This document shows positions 43,781 through 55,439 of a DNA stretch of 64,000 bases, piece after piece (the first letter of the stretch is position 1; the number at the start of each line of letters is the position of its first letter). A program made the position numbers and the translations under genes. The stretch comes from Malachius bipustulatus (Eukaryota; Arthropoda; Insecta; Coleoptera; Melyridae): contig OU342630.1 of the NCBI GenBank assembly GCA_910589415.1, positions 1,240,001-1,304,000 of the forward strand, written 5' to 3'. Below the pieces are notes generated by a model. That model had not been told where the DNA came from. It ran no database searches and was given only the letters and a program-made list of their open reading frames with translations.

Positions 43781-43905
43781 TTCCGAGTTTAAACTCGGAA
43801 TTCCGACTTTAAACTCGGAATTCCGACTTTAAACTCGGAATTCCGACTTTAAACTCGGAATTCCGACTTTGAACTCGGAATTCCGAGTTTAAAGTCGGAA
43901 TTCCG
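43781..43905. repeat. Tandem array 1 of a 20-bp near-palindromic unit (6 units)
   Basis: Units of exactly 20 bp, TTCCGACTTTAAACTCGGAA and variants, start at 43781, 43801, 43821, 43841, 43861 and 43881, followed by a 5-base remnant. Each joint makes GGAATTCC. Unit 1 is a perfect palindrome, units 2-5 read GACTT..ACTC, and unit 6 is reversed (GAGTTTAAAGTC). The same unit forms array 2 at 49411 and a single partial copy at 46299. Confidence 0.95.
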
Positions 43906-46000
43906 ATAACTTTCACTAATCTTGGCTAAATCTGCAGATCAAGCAAGTTTATTTGAAATAACTACAAAATGTTTATGGAAGTTTTAAGAAATAACATTTG
44001 ATTTTTCGAAAATGCATTAACAAACATGCATTGAAATGCTGAAAAATCTAAAAGTTTTTATTTTGCTCTCGATTCAGTGTAATGGTGCCAGTAATTATTT
44101 TTACCGCAATTGTAGCATTTTTAATGTCGTTTTAGAAAATGGTTTAAAGTAAACTTTGAAAAAATACATGCAGGGTGAACTTTTTGACAAAACCGATAGA
44201 GACCTAAAAAATTAACTACGGCCCTGCAGTTTTCGAATCGACGAAAAATGCGAGGTATTAAGTATCATGTATCAAAAAAAAAAGTGGGGACTCAACTCTC
44301 ATAGCCAATTATAGACCCATCTCAATCTTGAATAACTTCGCCAAGATATTTGAGATGTCGTTGTACTCTCGCATCTATCCTGTGATCTCTCAGTCAGTTT
44401 CTCCCTGCCAACATGGTTTTATGGAAGGGCGGTCTACAGTCACTAACCTGGCTTGCTTCACGCAATTTGTGGCTGATGCTTTAGATGGTCAGGCGCAGGT
44501 GGATGTAGTTTACACCGACTTTTCGAAGGCGTTTGATCGGATCGATCATGAAGTTCTGTTGAGGAAACTGGAACGGTTTGGGTTTACTTCGCGGCTGCTG
44601 TCGTTCTTCACTTCATATTTGTCTAACGGACAGCAACGTGTCCTATACAATGGTCATATCTCGGATACTTTCTCACCCACTTCTGGTGTACCCCAGGGGT
44701 CAAACTTGGAGCCGCTACTTTTCTTGATTTTTATTAATGACATTACCGATGTCATTAGATCTGATAAGCTGCTCTTTGCAGACGATCTCAAAATTTTTTC
44801 TGTGATCACTGATGTGGATGATGCTCGGATGTTGCAAAATGATGTTGAACGGTTGCATCAGTGGTGTGGGCACAACAATCTTTATATGAATGTGCAGAAA
44901 TGCAGGGTGGTCTCCTATACAAGGAAAAAGAAAGGCTTAATCTTTGATTACAGTTTCGGGTCCGTTCCCTTCATACGTACAAATTCTATAAAAGATCTTG
45001 GTGTTATTTTTGATATTAGTCTGTCTTTCTCTGAGCATGTTGCATATATTACCAAATCGGCTGTAAGAATGCTTGGTTTCATAAACAGAAGCTGCAGCGA
45101 CTTTGACAGCATACATTCGTTAAAGATACTATATTTTTCATACGTTAGGTCGAAGGTGGAATACTGCAGTGTGGTTTGGTCGCCCTATTACTACTGTCAG
45201 ATTGCTCAGCTAGAACGAGTGCAGAGGAGGTTTTTGAGACAGCTCAATTTTAAAGAGTGTGGGAGGTATCTCCCCAGGGGATTTGATTATAACCTGATAC
45301 TAGATCAATATGATCTGCATTTGCTTCAGAAACGTCGTGGACTCGCAGGTGTCAGGTTTTTGTACTGCCTCTTTCATGATCGGATTGACTGCTCCCCATT
45401 GTTGTCGCTTTTTAATTTCCATGTGCCACGTCTTAACTCGTGTAATGAAAAAACCTTTGCCTTACGAGTGGCTAAAACCAATGTACTGTTGAGATCGCCT
45501 GTATATTTTATGTCGGCCTGTATCAACAAAATATCTAGAAATTGCGATTTTAATGCGGATAGTTTGCCTACTGTTTTGGCTGTGTCCATCCGAAGCCTCT
45601 AATCTTGGGTTGTTGTTCACCGTGTATGCACTGTACTTTTTTTTTTGTCTTTATTTTGTTCACACAATTGTTGTACTTATTATTGATTGTTATTGTGTTT
45701 ATATAAAATTGTCCTGTAATTGGATCATGTATCTGTTGGGCAATAAATGTTATTATTATTATTATTATTATTATTATCATTAGCAGAGCATATCTACCAA
45801 ATTTCCATAAATTCTATCAATTCGTTCAAAAGATACTGCTCATCAAAAATTTCGGCAAAATGCATGAATCACCCTGTAACATCGAAACGAAGGGCCTCAG
45901 AAAAATTTCAAAACCAGATCCCGAATCATTATCTTGAAAACCTACACCAACCCTTAAGCTATGTCGGTCTGCTGGTGAAACACCCTATACATATATTGTC
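43906..46000. repeat. Repeat copy R1 with MITE M7, split by a LINE
   Basis: 43906-44285 and 45781-46000 match 48480-48968 in direct orientation. The first about 85 bp are also present inverted at 46328-46420. Inside, CAGGGTGAACTTTTTGACAA at 44171 and GGTGAAACACCCTATA near 45987 are the ends of MITE M7. The LINE sits where the 48-kb copy is uninterrupted; TATCAT on both sides is its likely target duplication. Confidence 0.75.
44286..45780 (+). pseudogene. 5'-truncated CR1-like LINE, reverse transcriptase
   Basis: The RT frame runs from the truncation (ANYRPISILNNFAKIFE near 44310) to TAA 45602. Motifs are CQHGFMEGRSTVTNL, YTDFSKAFDRIDHEVL, SGVPQGSNLEPLLFLIFIND and the catalytic KLLFADDLKIF near 44775. 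The final part has YVRSKVEYCSVVWSPY, typical of CR1/jockey-type RT ends. The 3' region has AATAAA and a (TTA)n tail (45748-45777). No endonuclease remains, so it is a dead-on-arrival copy, though the RT frame itself is open for 424 codons. The fragment at 53258 may be the 5' part of the same family. Confidence 0.88.
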
Positions 46001-46298
46001 CGGTAACGCTAAAATCTACCAGTATGAATGTTGTTATTGCTTAGTGTGATTAACATTTTCGCACTTGTTTTTTCAAAATAATTTCTCGAACCCCCCTGAT
46101 TTTCGGGGGATATATTTCGCACCAATAAGCCCCGCGGTGCAGCAGAACTTACCTAATCTAAAATAACGTTTCTATTGGTGTTTAATTTTTACCTACAAAA
46201 AATTGGTTTTTACCCTCCCATTGGTAGACATTTCTTCTTAAGAGGGGGGCGAGGGGCGGCAATTTTTGTATCGCTACGTAGACGGCAAATAGGCTAGG

Positions 46299-46420
46299 CT
46301 CCGAGTTTAAACTCGGAATTCCGAGTTAATGTTATTTCTTAAAACTTGCATAAATATTTTGTAGTTATTTCAAATAAACTTGCTTGATCTGCAGATTTAG
46401 CCAAGATTAGAGAAAGTTAT
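46299..46420. repeat. Partial 20-bp unit plus inverted copy of the R1 start
   Basis: 46299-46326 holds about 1.4 units of the 20-bp repeat. 46328-46420 is the reverse complement of 43910-43998 (TTAGCCAAGATTAG against CTAATCTTGGCTAA). Confidence 0.8.
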
Positions 46421-48228
46421 AGATTTTTTTAGAGCTAAAAATAAGTTTTAACAAGAAAAAACTCAAGTTTTAATAAGAACACCAACTGAACGAAGATATG
46501 GTAATTTTAATGACAAACAAACATATAAGCGTATAAGTAACACAATTTAGCACATTAACACATAAACAAATAAGTACATAACAGAGACAACATACTATAA
46601 AGAGATCGTCAGATCGACGCACGAAAATGGGTACACTGTTCACGCGCATTCCGGTAGCGCATCGCGCATTGCGGACGATTTCTAAACTAAAATGAAGCTG
46701 CCTTTAGATATAAATTCTCATTTAGACATAATCTGACGTTTAGTTTTGCAATTGTGTAAAATTTGATTTATTTAATTTGAGTATTTTATCAAAGTAATAA
46801 TAAATTGAAGATGAACTTTACCTTGAAACTAGGTATTTAGAAATATAATTTATAATAATTTACCCAATTAATAACAGTATAACGTAAAACTTTCGCATAT
46901 TTGTTGACTTTTGAAAGGTAAGTGCAAGCAATGCCGTTTCATGCTCTTGCTGCAGGTAATAAAAATTATTTTAAATAAATCGAAAAAACTCTTCCTGAAT
47001 GCGAAATAATTGTTTTAGGAACCACATTCTATCTGCGTCTTGGTTTAAAAGCAGTTCTAATCACAACGATGGATCATTTTATCAAAGTTATGAATACAAC
47101 ACCCAATAAAAACTGCATTAAAACACTACCTATTAGAAGGTAGATGAAGTAGATGAACGAATACAAATCTTTTGAGATGCTGAGATTCTGAGGTGATGCT
47201 GCGGTGTGTGTTATCTTCTCCGTTTATACTTATTTAGTTTGGTACATTACTATTGGGCATTTTATTATGTAAAGAAGTTCACGTGGCCCTCTTCGGAGCT
47301 GGAAACCTCAAATAATGGGCCGCTTATTTGTTGCCCGAAAAACTCTGAAAAAATTCAGGCATATTCTTTGATAAAAATAATTATTTTTTGTTTCTTGGAG
47401 TTTCTCTACTAAAAGTCTTCCTTCTCAGTAAAATCATCAAATGAAGGTCTATGCATTATTTGTCTAGTATGAAGAAAAAGTTTGCTTATTTTTGTCTAAA
47501 GAATATGCGTAAATTTTTTCGTAATTTTTGAGAATAAGAGGGCTAATCCTCTGTAGAAGGATAAATCGCCTTCTGACTCTTGAAGTTTTTCTTTAAAACG
47601 TCTGCTGCTTCACTGGAAACTAATTAATAATCAAAAAAAATTAGTTTTTTGTAATTTTTTTCAGATAGATCCTTTTTCGACTTCCCTTTTGAAGAGGACT
47701 CAGTTACGTGACCTACCACTTCGGTGGATCGTAGCAATAGGTATACACATCTTAACCAAGCGACGGCGTCTGCGGTGCACGATCCAGCAGATGATGGCTG
47801 CAATGCCTTTTATGTTAAAATTATTAACAACAATAATATTATTATAATTTTATTTTCCTGGAAAAGTCTTTCCACGTTGAGAAAACTGGTTAAATAGAAG
47901 CATCTTCTGTAAAAACTGGACCTGTATTTATGTGAAGAAAATTTTGTGGGAAGCATTTGTTACAATTATTAAGTATACTCGTATATATTGTGCATCTATT
48001 AAGAATAAAGAAGTTTTATATTGATGCCTCAAAGTTTATTTGTTGAAGTGGCGACACTTCAACCGTAAAAATAATGTTTCAAATAATAATTAGGTATAAA
48101 TTATAATTTGAATGTCCCGCGCTTACCAATAATATCTCCGGTATAGCCCAGGTAGTCGCCACCGTCGCAGGTTACCTAGAGTCTAACGTGTAATCGAACA
48201 CTCTATTATATTATCTTTCTCTATGGTA
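46421..48228. other. 1.8-kb unassigned stretch
   Basis: AT-rich, with only short open frames and no TE terminus that I recognise. A CG-rich patch lies at 46605-46670. 47960-48070 contains AATAAA and TGGCGACACTTCAAC, which faintly recalls an LTR end followed by a primer site, but no second LTR is present. This could be unique host intergenic DNA. Confidence 0.4.
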
Positions 48229-48351
48229 CATAAGCGAAACAGAAAGAAAAATATCAACACAAATTTTGGGAAGAAAAACTGCAATTCAGTGCAGATAATG
48301 TTCAAACAGGCCACCATACTTTTTTGATATTTTTCTTTCTGTTTCGCTTAT
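48229..48351. repeat. Perfect 28-bp-stem hairpin
   Basis: ATAAGCGAAACAGAAAGAAA and eight more bases (48230-48257) are the exact reverse complement of 48324-48351, with a 66-base spacer. It is not repeated elsewhere in the window. It may be a very small MITE or a structured transcript. Confidence 0.75.
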
Positions 48352-48479
48352 TTGTTTATGTGCTAAAATTGTATTTTTTAAACGCTTATGTGTTGTTATG
48401 GGTTATCAGCAAAATAACCATTTCTTCTTTTACCTGTTTTTCTTATTAAAACTTATTGTTAGCTCGAAAAAATCTAGAG

Positions 48480-48968
48480 TGGTTCCTAATCTTAGCTAAA
48501 TCTGTAGATCAAGCAAATTTATTCGAAATAGCAACAAAATACATAAGTTTAAAAAAATCACATTTGGGTTTTCGAAAATTAGTAACAACCATAAATTGAA
48601 ATTCTGAAAAAACTAAAAATTTTTCATTTTCTTCTCAATTCAGTTTAATAGTGCAAAGTAATTTTTTACCGCAATTGTAGCAATTTTCATGTAGAAAATG
48701 GTACTAAACTTTGAAGAAAATGCATAATACAGGGTGAACTTTTTAAGAAAACCGATAGAGACCTGAAAAATTAAGTACGGTCCTGCAGTTTTCGAATCGA
48801 AGAAAAATGCGAGGTATTAGGTGTCATTAGCAGAGCATATCTACGAAATTTCATTAAATTCCATCCGATGGAAGGGTCTAAGAATAATTTCAATACCAGA
48901 TCCCGAATCGACTTGAAAAACTTATAATACCTACCTAAGCTATGTCGGTCTGCTGGTGAAACACCCTG
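48480..48968. repeat. Repeat copy R2, including MITE M7 (48730-48968)
   Basis: Direct copy of the R1 region without the LINE. M7 ends are TA-CAGGGTGAACTTTTTAAG and GGTCTGCTGGTGAAACACCCTG-TA. M7 is 239 bp and not strongly palindromic inside. Confidence 0.78.
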
Positions 48969-49064
48969 TAGAGTTGAATGGAGTTACGTTAGAGCCAACA
49001 TCTAGTCTCAATATGGTCAAAGCCTTCGTTATAAACTTTTATTATAAAACAAGCTGAATCGGGT

Positions 49065-49176
49065 TGTTCCCCGGCCAGAGCCATCCTAAGATATTCGGCG
49101 TCCGCAAGGACGACTGAAAATTATCCGCCCTTTTTCATAAGAAAATACATAGGATGGCTATAATGCCGGGGAACAA
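49065..49176. repeat. Short interrupted hairpin
   Basis: TTGTTCCCCGGC...AGCCATCCTA pairs with TAGGATGGCT...GCCGGGGAACAA, two stem blocks of 12 and 10 bp with a small internal loop and about 60 bases between. Probably a decayed small MITE. Confidence 0.6.
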
Positions 49177-49410
49177 GCCAGTGACTATCGATGGATTAAA
49201 AATTTAGTGCAGTATGGATTCAGAACTTAATACTATGAAGGCAATGTTTGTGCTACACTGTAATAACTAAGTCTATCATGATATTTTGATACTTTTTGTT
49301 ATTGTTATTTATGGTATTTATGATCGGATTTTTACTTCCACCCGCAGCCCCTATGAACTTGCCGCCTGCGTGCGGGCCAATCATAGCACACCTGCTAGGC
49401 CCGCCCCTAA

Positions 49411-49660
49411 TTCCGACTTTAATCTCGGAATTCCGAGTTTAATCTCGGAATTCCGACTTTAATCTCGGAATTCCGAGTTTAATCTCGGAATTCCGACTTT
49501 AAACTCGGAATTCCGACTTTAAACTCGGAATACCGAGTTCAAACTAAGAATTCCGACTTTAAACTCGGAATTCCGAGTTCAAAGTCGGAATTCCGAGTTT
49601 AAAGTCGGAATTCCGAGTTCAAAGTCGGAATTCCGAGTTCAAAGTCGGAATTCCGAGTTT
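49411..49660. repeat. Tandem array 2 of the 20-bp unit (12.5 units, orientation switch)
   Basis: Units start every 20 bases from 49411 to 49631 with a half unit at 49651. Units 1-8 are mainly GACTTTAA(A/T)CTC or symmetric forms. Units 9-12 are GAGTT(T/C)AAAGTC, that is, the reverse orientation, so the array turns round near 49570. All joints except a few mutated ones read GGAATTCC. Confidence 0.95.
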
Positions 49661-50275
49661 CGAACAACTCACAAGAAAATTTTTCATTCTAAGAATATTT
49701 AGGCCCCCTTGGGCCGGCTGATATCTTTAACAAAAATATTCTCTCTTTTATGCTTAAATACGATTCTATACCTGACGTTTTATTTGGTTGCCCAGTTACC
49801 AAACAGCCTGTTAAATTATGAGTTTTATTTGATTTGATTAAAGACTTCTCATATTGTTTAGTTTTTTTCCAGTCATTTTGATTTTATCAATCTGTTTCTA
49901 CCGATCTATGCGAGAAATTGGATTTTTTTATCTCCACTTTACTGCTAAATTGCATTTTTATCACTGTTGCGCGAGTAAAAAAATAGTTATTTATTATACA
50001 AGAGAAAAAACACATCGAGATCTAAAATCGTACTTTTTTCTTGTGTGTAATATACAATTTTTTTCTGCGAGAAGAAATATCAGTGTTAGAATGTCGAAAA
50101 ACGTAGTTAGATAACTAAAAATAATGTCGGAACGTTGATCTACGTGGAATATGAATTTTCAAACTACTTTTGTAGTAAAGCGACGTTTCCTGGTAACGAA
50201 ACGATTTAATTCGATAAATGTCATAATTTAATTAAAATTTAAGATAGTTTTGCAAAGATTCTTGTAAGGTCTCAA
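49661..50275. other. Unassigned AT-rich stretch
   Basis: No credible gene. The 86-codon open frame at 49854 has no recognisable motif. No TE terminus until 50276. Confidence 0.4.
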
Positions 50276-51396
50276 CCCAAACAGCACAATAACATCCAGT
50301 GGATGTCCATTTTTATTACTACTGTGGACTTCCATGACATCCATTGGCCATCCACATATGGACATCGTACATTCAGTGGATGTCCAGTGGATGATACAAA
50401 TGACACAGTTTGGGACCTCCATTGTTAGTCCTTCAGTGGACATTGTATGGATTAAAATCTGGACTACTTTTGGATCAAATTTGTATAATTAAAAAAATGT
50501 CCTTTGGACATCCATTGTCACAAACATGGACGTTCATTAGCGTACATTATGTGGATCAAAAAATGAACAATTTTCTTCCGTACGGAAATTATGTGGTAAC
50601 TGACATTACTAAAAAAGCAAATTCGGAGAAGCGATTAGCAGAAAATAGAAGATTTTTCTTGCTTGTCGCTTCTCTGAAATTGCTGTTCTTGAAATGTCAG
50701 CTTAGCGCTACCGCACACATGATACAACTACACAATTTATTTATTCACTGTTTATTTGTATTATATGACTGATGCACACAATTTCCGTACTGATTGATGA
50801 GGCTTTTGCTATAGTGGGACCGCAATAGACAAACTCTCAATACCTAATAAACCTCGAAAACTGAAAGATTAATACGACCAATGTCGTCATTGAAGGCGAA
50901 ATGAATTTTCATTTTTCATTTTTATTTTTAGGTTAGGTATAACTTGTATGGATTTCTTCTTTTTCTTCGTTTGAACTATTATTGGCCTTCAATTCTTGAT
51001 AATTAACGTAATACAAGATTTATAATTATAATTATTGTAAATAATAAGTGACTAATTGCTTGAAATATTGTTTATTTGCGTGGTGTTACAAAATTATTGA
51101 ATTCTAAAGAAATTAATAACCTGTTGAGAGTAAAATTAAACGTGATGTTAAAAGTGTCGATATGGATGTCCATTTTAAGTCACAATATGTACATTAATGG
51201 GACGTCCAAACTCGGACATGATTTTGGTTTGTACAAACGAATCATTCAATGGACATCGAACGGACGACCTCTGATGTACTAAAACATATGGTACATAAAA
51301 CGACATCCAATGGATGTAGCGCAAAAGGTCCATGGACGTCATGTACGTATTATGGACATAATCGTCCCGTCCATTGGATGTTGTGTGCTGTTTGGG
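50276..51396. mobile_element. 1.12-kb element with CCCAAACAGCACA termini and dense TGGACATCC motifs
   Basis: The left end CCCAAACAGCACAATAACAT matches the reverse complement of the right end (CCCAAACAGCACACAACATC). The terminal 250 bp at the left and about 240 bp at the right hold many copies, in both orientations, of TGGATGTCC/GGACATCCA. The middle is AT-rich without an ORF of note. I could not define the target duplication, so the superfamily is open. Confidence 0.75.
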
Positions 51397-51539
51397 AATA
51401 ATGAGTGAATTTAATAATATGGATAGTGATTGTTATTAAAATTCCCTTAATAATTGCCATTTGGATAATAAGGTAACTTTCCTTTACGTATATTTGATAT
51501 AAATTCAATGATATCTGAGTGTTAATAGTAGCTATACCT

Positions 51540-51953
51540 AAGCCGCCATTTCGGGGAAAAAAGTACTCATTTTTTTCCCTGCTAATTCATTTTTTTCCCG
51601 GATAAGATGCAGCTCATATAATGAGGCATTTTTCTACCTGTCAACGGGGAAAAAAGGTCAAACTTTTAGCCCGTCGCAGAAAAAAAATATTAAGACAAAT
51701 TGTTACACCGACTATCATATAAAAATTAAAAAAAAAAAAACTGTAAGACAAGTAAAATAACTTCATGTCGACATAATAATTCGGTTAAAAAATTTTCGTT
51801 TTTTTTTCGAAAAAAGAAGAATAAAATTTTGTAATTTTTTTTTTAATTTTGATAATTTTTGGTTTCCGTGTTTTTTTTTATACCGAACGACATATGAAAC
51901 CAACATGGTGGTCATAAGAAAAACAAAAGTTGACTATGAAAACTCTTGGATAT
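51540..51953. repeat. Decayed half of a MITE M3 relative
   Basis: ACGACATATGAAACCAAC, GTTGACTATGAAAACTCT and the A/T-rich centre parallel M3 (22395-22450). It is cut at 51953 by the gypsy LTR. Confidence 0.5.
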
Positions 51954-52497
51954 TGTTACGGGTCTCACAATTATAAAATCACTACTAAAGCCTGCTTGCA
52001 AATGCCTTTATTCTCTAACACAAGTACAACTCATAAACTTATAACCTCTAAATCTAAATAATGAATAAACACAGCTGTCCTCTTGTCTCCACTCACAGAT
52101 ATTACACCACTTTGGCTATTCTTCACAATCCGCTATATCACTACTGGCTTCCTTACTTCAGACTTTTCACTTCCACATTCAAGTTACTACTGCTGCTAGA
52201 GCACCGACAGCTCCGCTTTTATATCACTGGTCGTGGATTCTGGAAATGTCAGTTCTCTCGCGAACCACTCTGGTATTTAATAGAACGCACAACTGTCCGT
52301 CAATGTGTCATTCCTGACATGGATTTGTCCCGATAGTGTCATGACCTTGCATGGGCTAAATCCAAAGAGACTTGGCTAAATCATTATAAAAAAAAATGTA
52401 AACAAACAATAAACGTGAAAAAGTAAACAATAAAAATGAAACGTGAAATTTTTTAAGAAACAAACTAATGGAATTTTTCGAGAGTGGTCCCGTTATA
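51954..52497 (-). repeat. G1-family gypsy LTR, minus strand (544 bp)
   Basis: Reads TATAACGGGACCACTCTCG to GACCCGTAACA on the minus strand. The polypurine tract AATAGAAGAGGGGCAG lies next to it at 52498-52517, so this is the 3' LTR of a minus-strand element. Confidence 0.85.
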
Positions 52498-52516
52498 CTG
52501 CCCCTCTTCTATTTTC

Positions 52517-53255
52517 CAGCGTCTCGCTCAAACGAACTTACTTGCTACACAGTAGGGTGCCAGACGATTCAGGTGGACTACCTTCATCTTGCACTTGGGG
52601 GCACCGCTTTGCTGATTCCTAAACACCACGTCATTTTGCCTTGTGATGACGGTATAAGGCCCTTACCAGGATGGCGTAAACTTGGGCAAAAAAACCCTTC
52701 TTCCTAGTTGGATTATAAAACCACACCTTTTTTCCTTCTGTGAAGCCGCCGGAGTTTGCCTTCAAGTCGAAACTCGCTTTCATTCGATCGCTGATAAACT
52801 TGATGTTCCTCCAGACAATGAAATGCCCTTCCACCATGGAGTTTCTCAATTCGTCGACATAGTTTGTGATCTCGGATGGTGGAGTGCTTGGTGAACCGTA
52901 CACCAAATCACAGGGTAGCCGAATATAACCTTGGCCTGTGTCTGCCCCGTAGTCTCATGGATGGCTGCCCTGTACGACATCAGCAACAAAGGCAGGTACT
53001 GGTCCCTGTCCGATTAAATCGCTCCACCATACCGTCAGATTGTGAATCTGTAATCCATGTCTTGTTTATCCCGAGCAGCTTACACATCTCTGCGAAAACT
53101 TGGGATTCGAAGTTTCGTCCTTGATCGGAATGCAACTCCAAAGGTACGCCAAATCTGTTAATTAAATTATTCACCAAGACTCTGGCAACTGTAGGAGCTT
53201 CTTGGTTTGGTATGGCGTTTGCTTCACGCCACTTGCTGAAATAATACTTAAATAA
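52517..53255 (-). pseudogene. G1-family gypsy integrase fragment
   Basis: Minus-strand pieces 53255-52985 (YFSKWREANAIPNQE, LELHSDQGRNFESQ with the second catalytic Asp, GMVERFNRT with the Glu) and 52906-52631 (YGSPSTPPSEITNYVDELRN, then a RMKASFDLKANS tail) match G1. Frames are broken near 52990 and 52640. The upstream part was replaced by a LINE fragment at 53258, and more of a gypsy RT lies at 54648-54805. Confidence 0.85.
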
Positions 53256-53257
53256 AC

Positions 53258-53463
53258 TTTCGAACAAGAGAAAGCTGCTTGAGTCCCCCTACAGGAAACT
53301 GGTTTTATTTGGCGATAAGACCCGCAGTCAACGTGATCATCTCCTTCAACTTCGCAATGAATTAGATAGACGTGTCAAATTGGGTGAAAAATCGCTGACC
53401 ATAAGATATGTACGAGGAGTGCCACAAACAGTTAATGCAGCTGCAACTCAGCCTTTAAACTAA
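53258..53463 (+). pseudogene. LINE ORF1 C-terminal end
   Basis: An open frame to TAA 53461 with YRKLVLFGDKTRSQRDHL and RYVRGVPQTVNA. Ending 14 bases before the next ATG, it fits the tail of a LINE ORF1. It starts abruptly at the junction with gypsy sequence. Confidence 0.55.
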
Positions 53464-53477
53464 ACAAGCCCAACAGA

Positions 53478-54090
53478 ATGAGGAACGTAAAGGTTTATTT
53501 CCAAAATGTTAGGAGCCTGAAAAATAAACTAGAGGATTGTCTGGTGTCTTTTTCTTGTGCGGAATGTGATGTCGTTGCATTCTGTGAAACATGGTTAAAT
53601 AGTGAAGTGTATAATTCAGAATTTGTAACATGTGACTATAATGTATTTAGAGAGGATAGGGACTTTTTGTTGACTGGCATGTCGAGAAGAGGGGGTGTCC
53701 TGCTGGCTGTCAGAAATCACATCAGAGCTGAGAAGGTAAATTTGCCGGAGAGATTGCGGATGGATTGCCCTTCCGTCGATATGCTAGCATGTAAACTGGA
53801 AATGGGTGGTAGCGGTAGCATATTTATTTTTGTTGTTTATTTTCCGAGGACTCCCGATCTCGTTCAGCTAAACATTGTTCCTGAATACTTTGAGGAATTT
53901 TTATCTAATAATAAAAACGTACTTATCTGTGGAGATTTTAATATACCATCATATGTTTAACGTTCAAGATCTGATGAGGGGTACTGTAGACTCATGAACT
54001 TTTTGGAGTTTTCGGATCTTAGACAACACAATTTTGTTCTAAATGAAGACGGGCGGATACTGGATCTTGTTTCTGAAAAATTGAAAAATT
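53478..54090 (+). pseudogene. LINE ORF2 APE endonuclease, truncated
   Basis: From ATG 53478: VYFQNVRSLKNKLEDC, the catalytic Glu in AFCETWLNSEV, RGGVLLAV and GDFNIPS (53930). TAA at 53958 stops it. Beyond that a related reading (LMNFLEFSDLRQHNFV, ILDLVS) runs in the same region to about 54080, where MITE sequence begins. This is the CR1/R1-type endonuclease that nicks the target. RT is absent. Confidence 0.82.
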
Positions 54091-54465
54091 AAAATAGGGA
54101 CATGTAAGCTGTTTTTCTCTATCTTAAGCCGTTTTCCTTGTACAGGGCCTTGAACTTGAAAAATGACGATTTTCACTTGTTTATAACTCACAAACTTCTG
54201 AATTTAAACATCAACTGTAAAAGCCAATCTTATTTTCTCTTCCAAGGCAATCTAAAAATGCAATAACATAGGAGCATTCCATTTAAAAAAACATAACTTT
54301 GATATGTTTCATGCTTTTGGGACACCCTGTACATTATGAATATAATTTTAAAACGTACCTCTGCCGGGTCTCTATCCACTCCAAAAATAAAAAGATCCTA
54401 AAATCCAGAGACATGGCCATAATCTTTTGTGGCGTATACCGTGAATAACCCTGTATAATTGGGTG
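54091..54465. mobile_element. Composite F1-variant MITE fragment, copy of 14145-14508
   Basis: Right half of the F1 variant (ending TTTTGGGACACCCTGTA) joined to the same 110-bp piece ending GTGAATAACCCTGTATA. It is cut at the LINE border, without a left half. Confidence 0.75.
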
Positions 54466-54647
54466 ATCCATTGAAAAAAAAAAAATTGGTTTTCCCTGTA
54501 TACTGATAGATTTTCAAATTTAATTTTTGTTATACGTATAAAAAAGTACTTTTTAGCACCTACATAACCTTACTTTTAATTTTTTTGACACATGAAGCAA
54601 CAAAGTTAAAGGGGGCGACATTGTAACGAATCACCCGGTACATAAAA

Positions 54648-54805
54648 TGTCGATTCTTGGCAGCGGGTATCTCTCCTTCTTTGTAACATCATTCAGCTTC
54701 CTATAATCGACGCAAATCATCGTTGTTCCATCCTCCTTGTGTACTAATACGACTGGCGATGACCACGGTCTATGGCGTCGGTCTGTTTCCAAGCAACAAG
54801 CTTGA
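54648..54805 (-). pseudogene. Gypsy reverse transcriptase fragment
   Basis: Minus strand: [37 protein letters not shown], the conserved start of Ty3/gypsy RT. Probably part of the G1-family copy at 51954-53255. Sequence 54466-54647 next to it looks like another MITE end (GTAACGAATCACCCGGTAC). Confidence 0.75.
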
Positions 54806-55439
54806 GAAAGTTGTTATAAAATTTTTGAGAATTTATCAATGTTCGAGGGTTATTCGGATAGAAGTATTTTTGCTAATAATTATAGAAAAAATACAGAGCA
54901 AAAATAATTTACTTATTAGGGCCGGTTGTTCGTACAGTGGTTAAGCATTTAGCCATATTCATATTGCCTAATCTGTGATTATCTCACAGTTTGTGTTGTT
55001 CAAAAGTTAAAAGTTAAGCGGTGTTAAAATTTGAATAGAGATTAGCAGTTAATCTATGATTTGGCAGTTAATCACAGATTAAGGGAAAATTTGCGTTGTT
55101 CAAAGCTATACCTTATTTAATAACTAGGAGGAGTAAACTGCAAAGTATCATTTACACCACTAAAAGTCACCAGATTAAATCACCAGATTTTTTTTGGCGG
55201 CAAATTTGAATTGAAACAATAATTATTAATAAGGAAGATAGGACTTGTTTTCGATGTAGGAAGTCTAATTTTCAGGAGAGACTCTACAGCAGTATCACAA
55301 ATCAGTGTGATTTGCATAATATATCAGTATTATAGTGCTGAATAATTTTCTGGATATAATAGAATGAAATTGAATAATTTCTAGATATTTGGTAGAATAT
55401 TAAGGGTAATAATTATTAACATTCATATTAAATTGATTG

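Noticed and set aside
45740..45780. Independent microsatellite
   Set aside because: The (TTA)n tract is the 3' tail of the CR1-like LINE, just after its AATAAA.
46605..46690. CpG-island-like promoter
   Set aside because: The CG-rich patch is under 100 bases and no gene follows it.
47960..48070. LTR end plus primer site
   Set aside because: AATAAA and TGGCGACACTTCAAC are suggestive, but there is no second LTR or adjoining gag.
43781..49660. CRISPR-like array
   Set aside because: Units are contiguous 20-bp tandem repeats without spacers, in a eukaryotic TE-rich setting.
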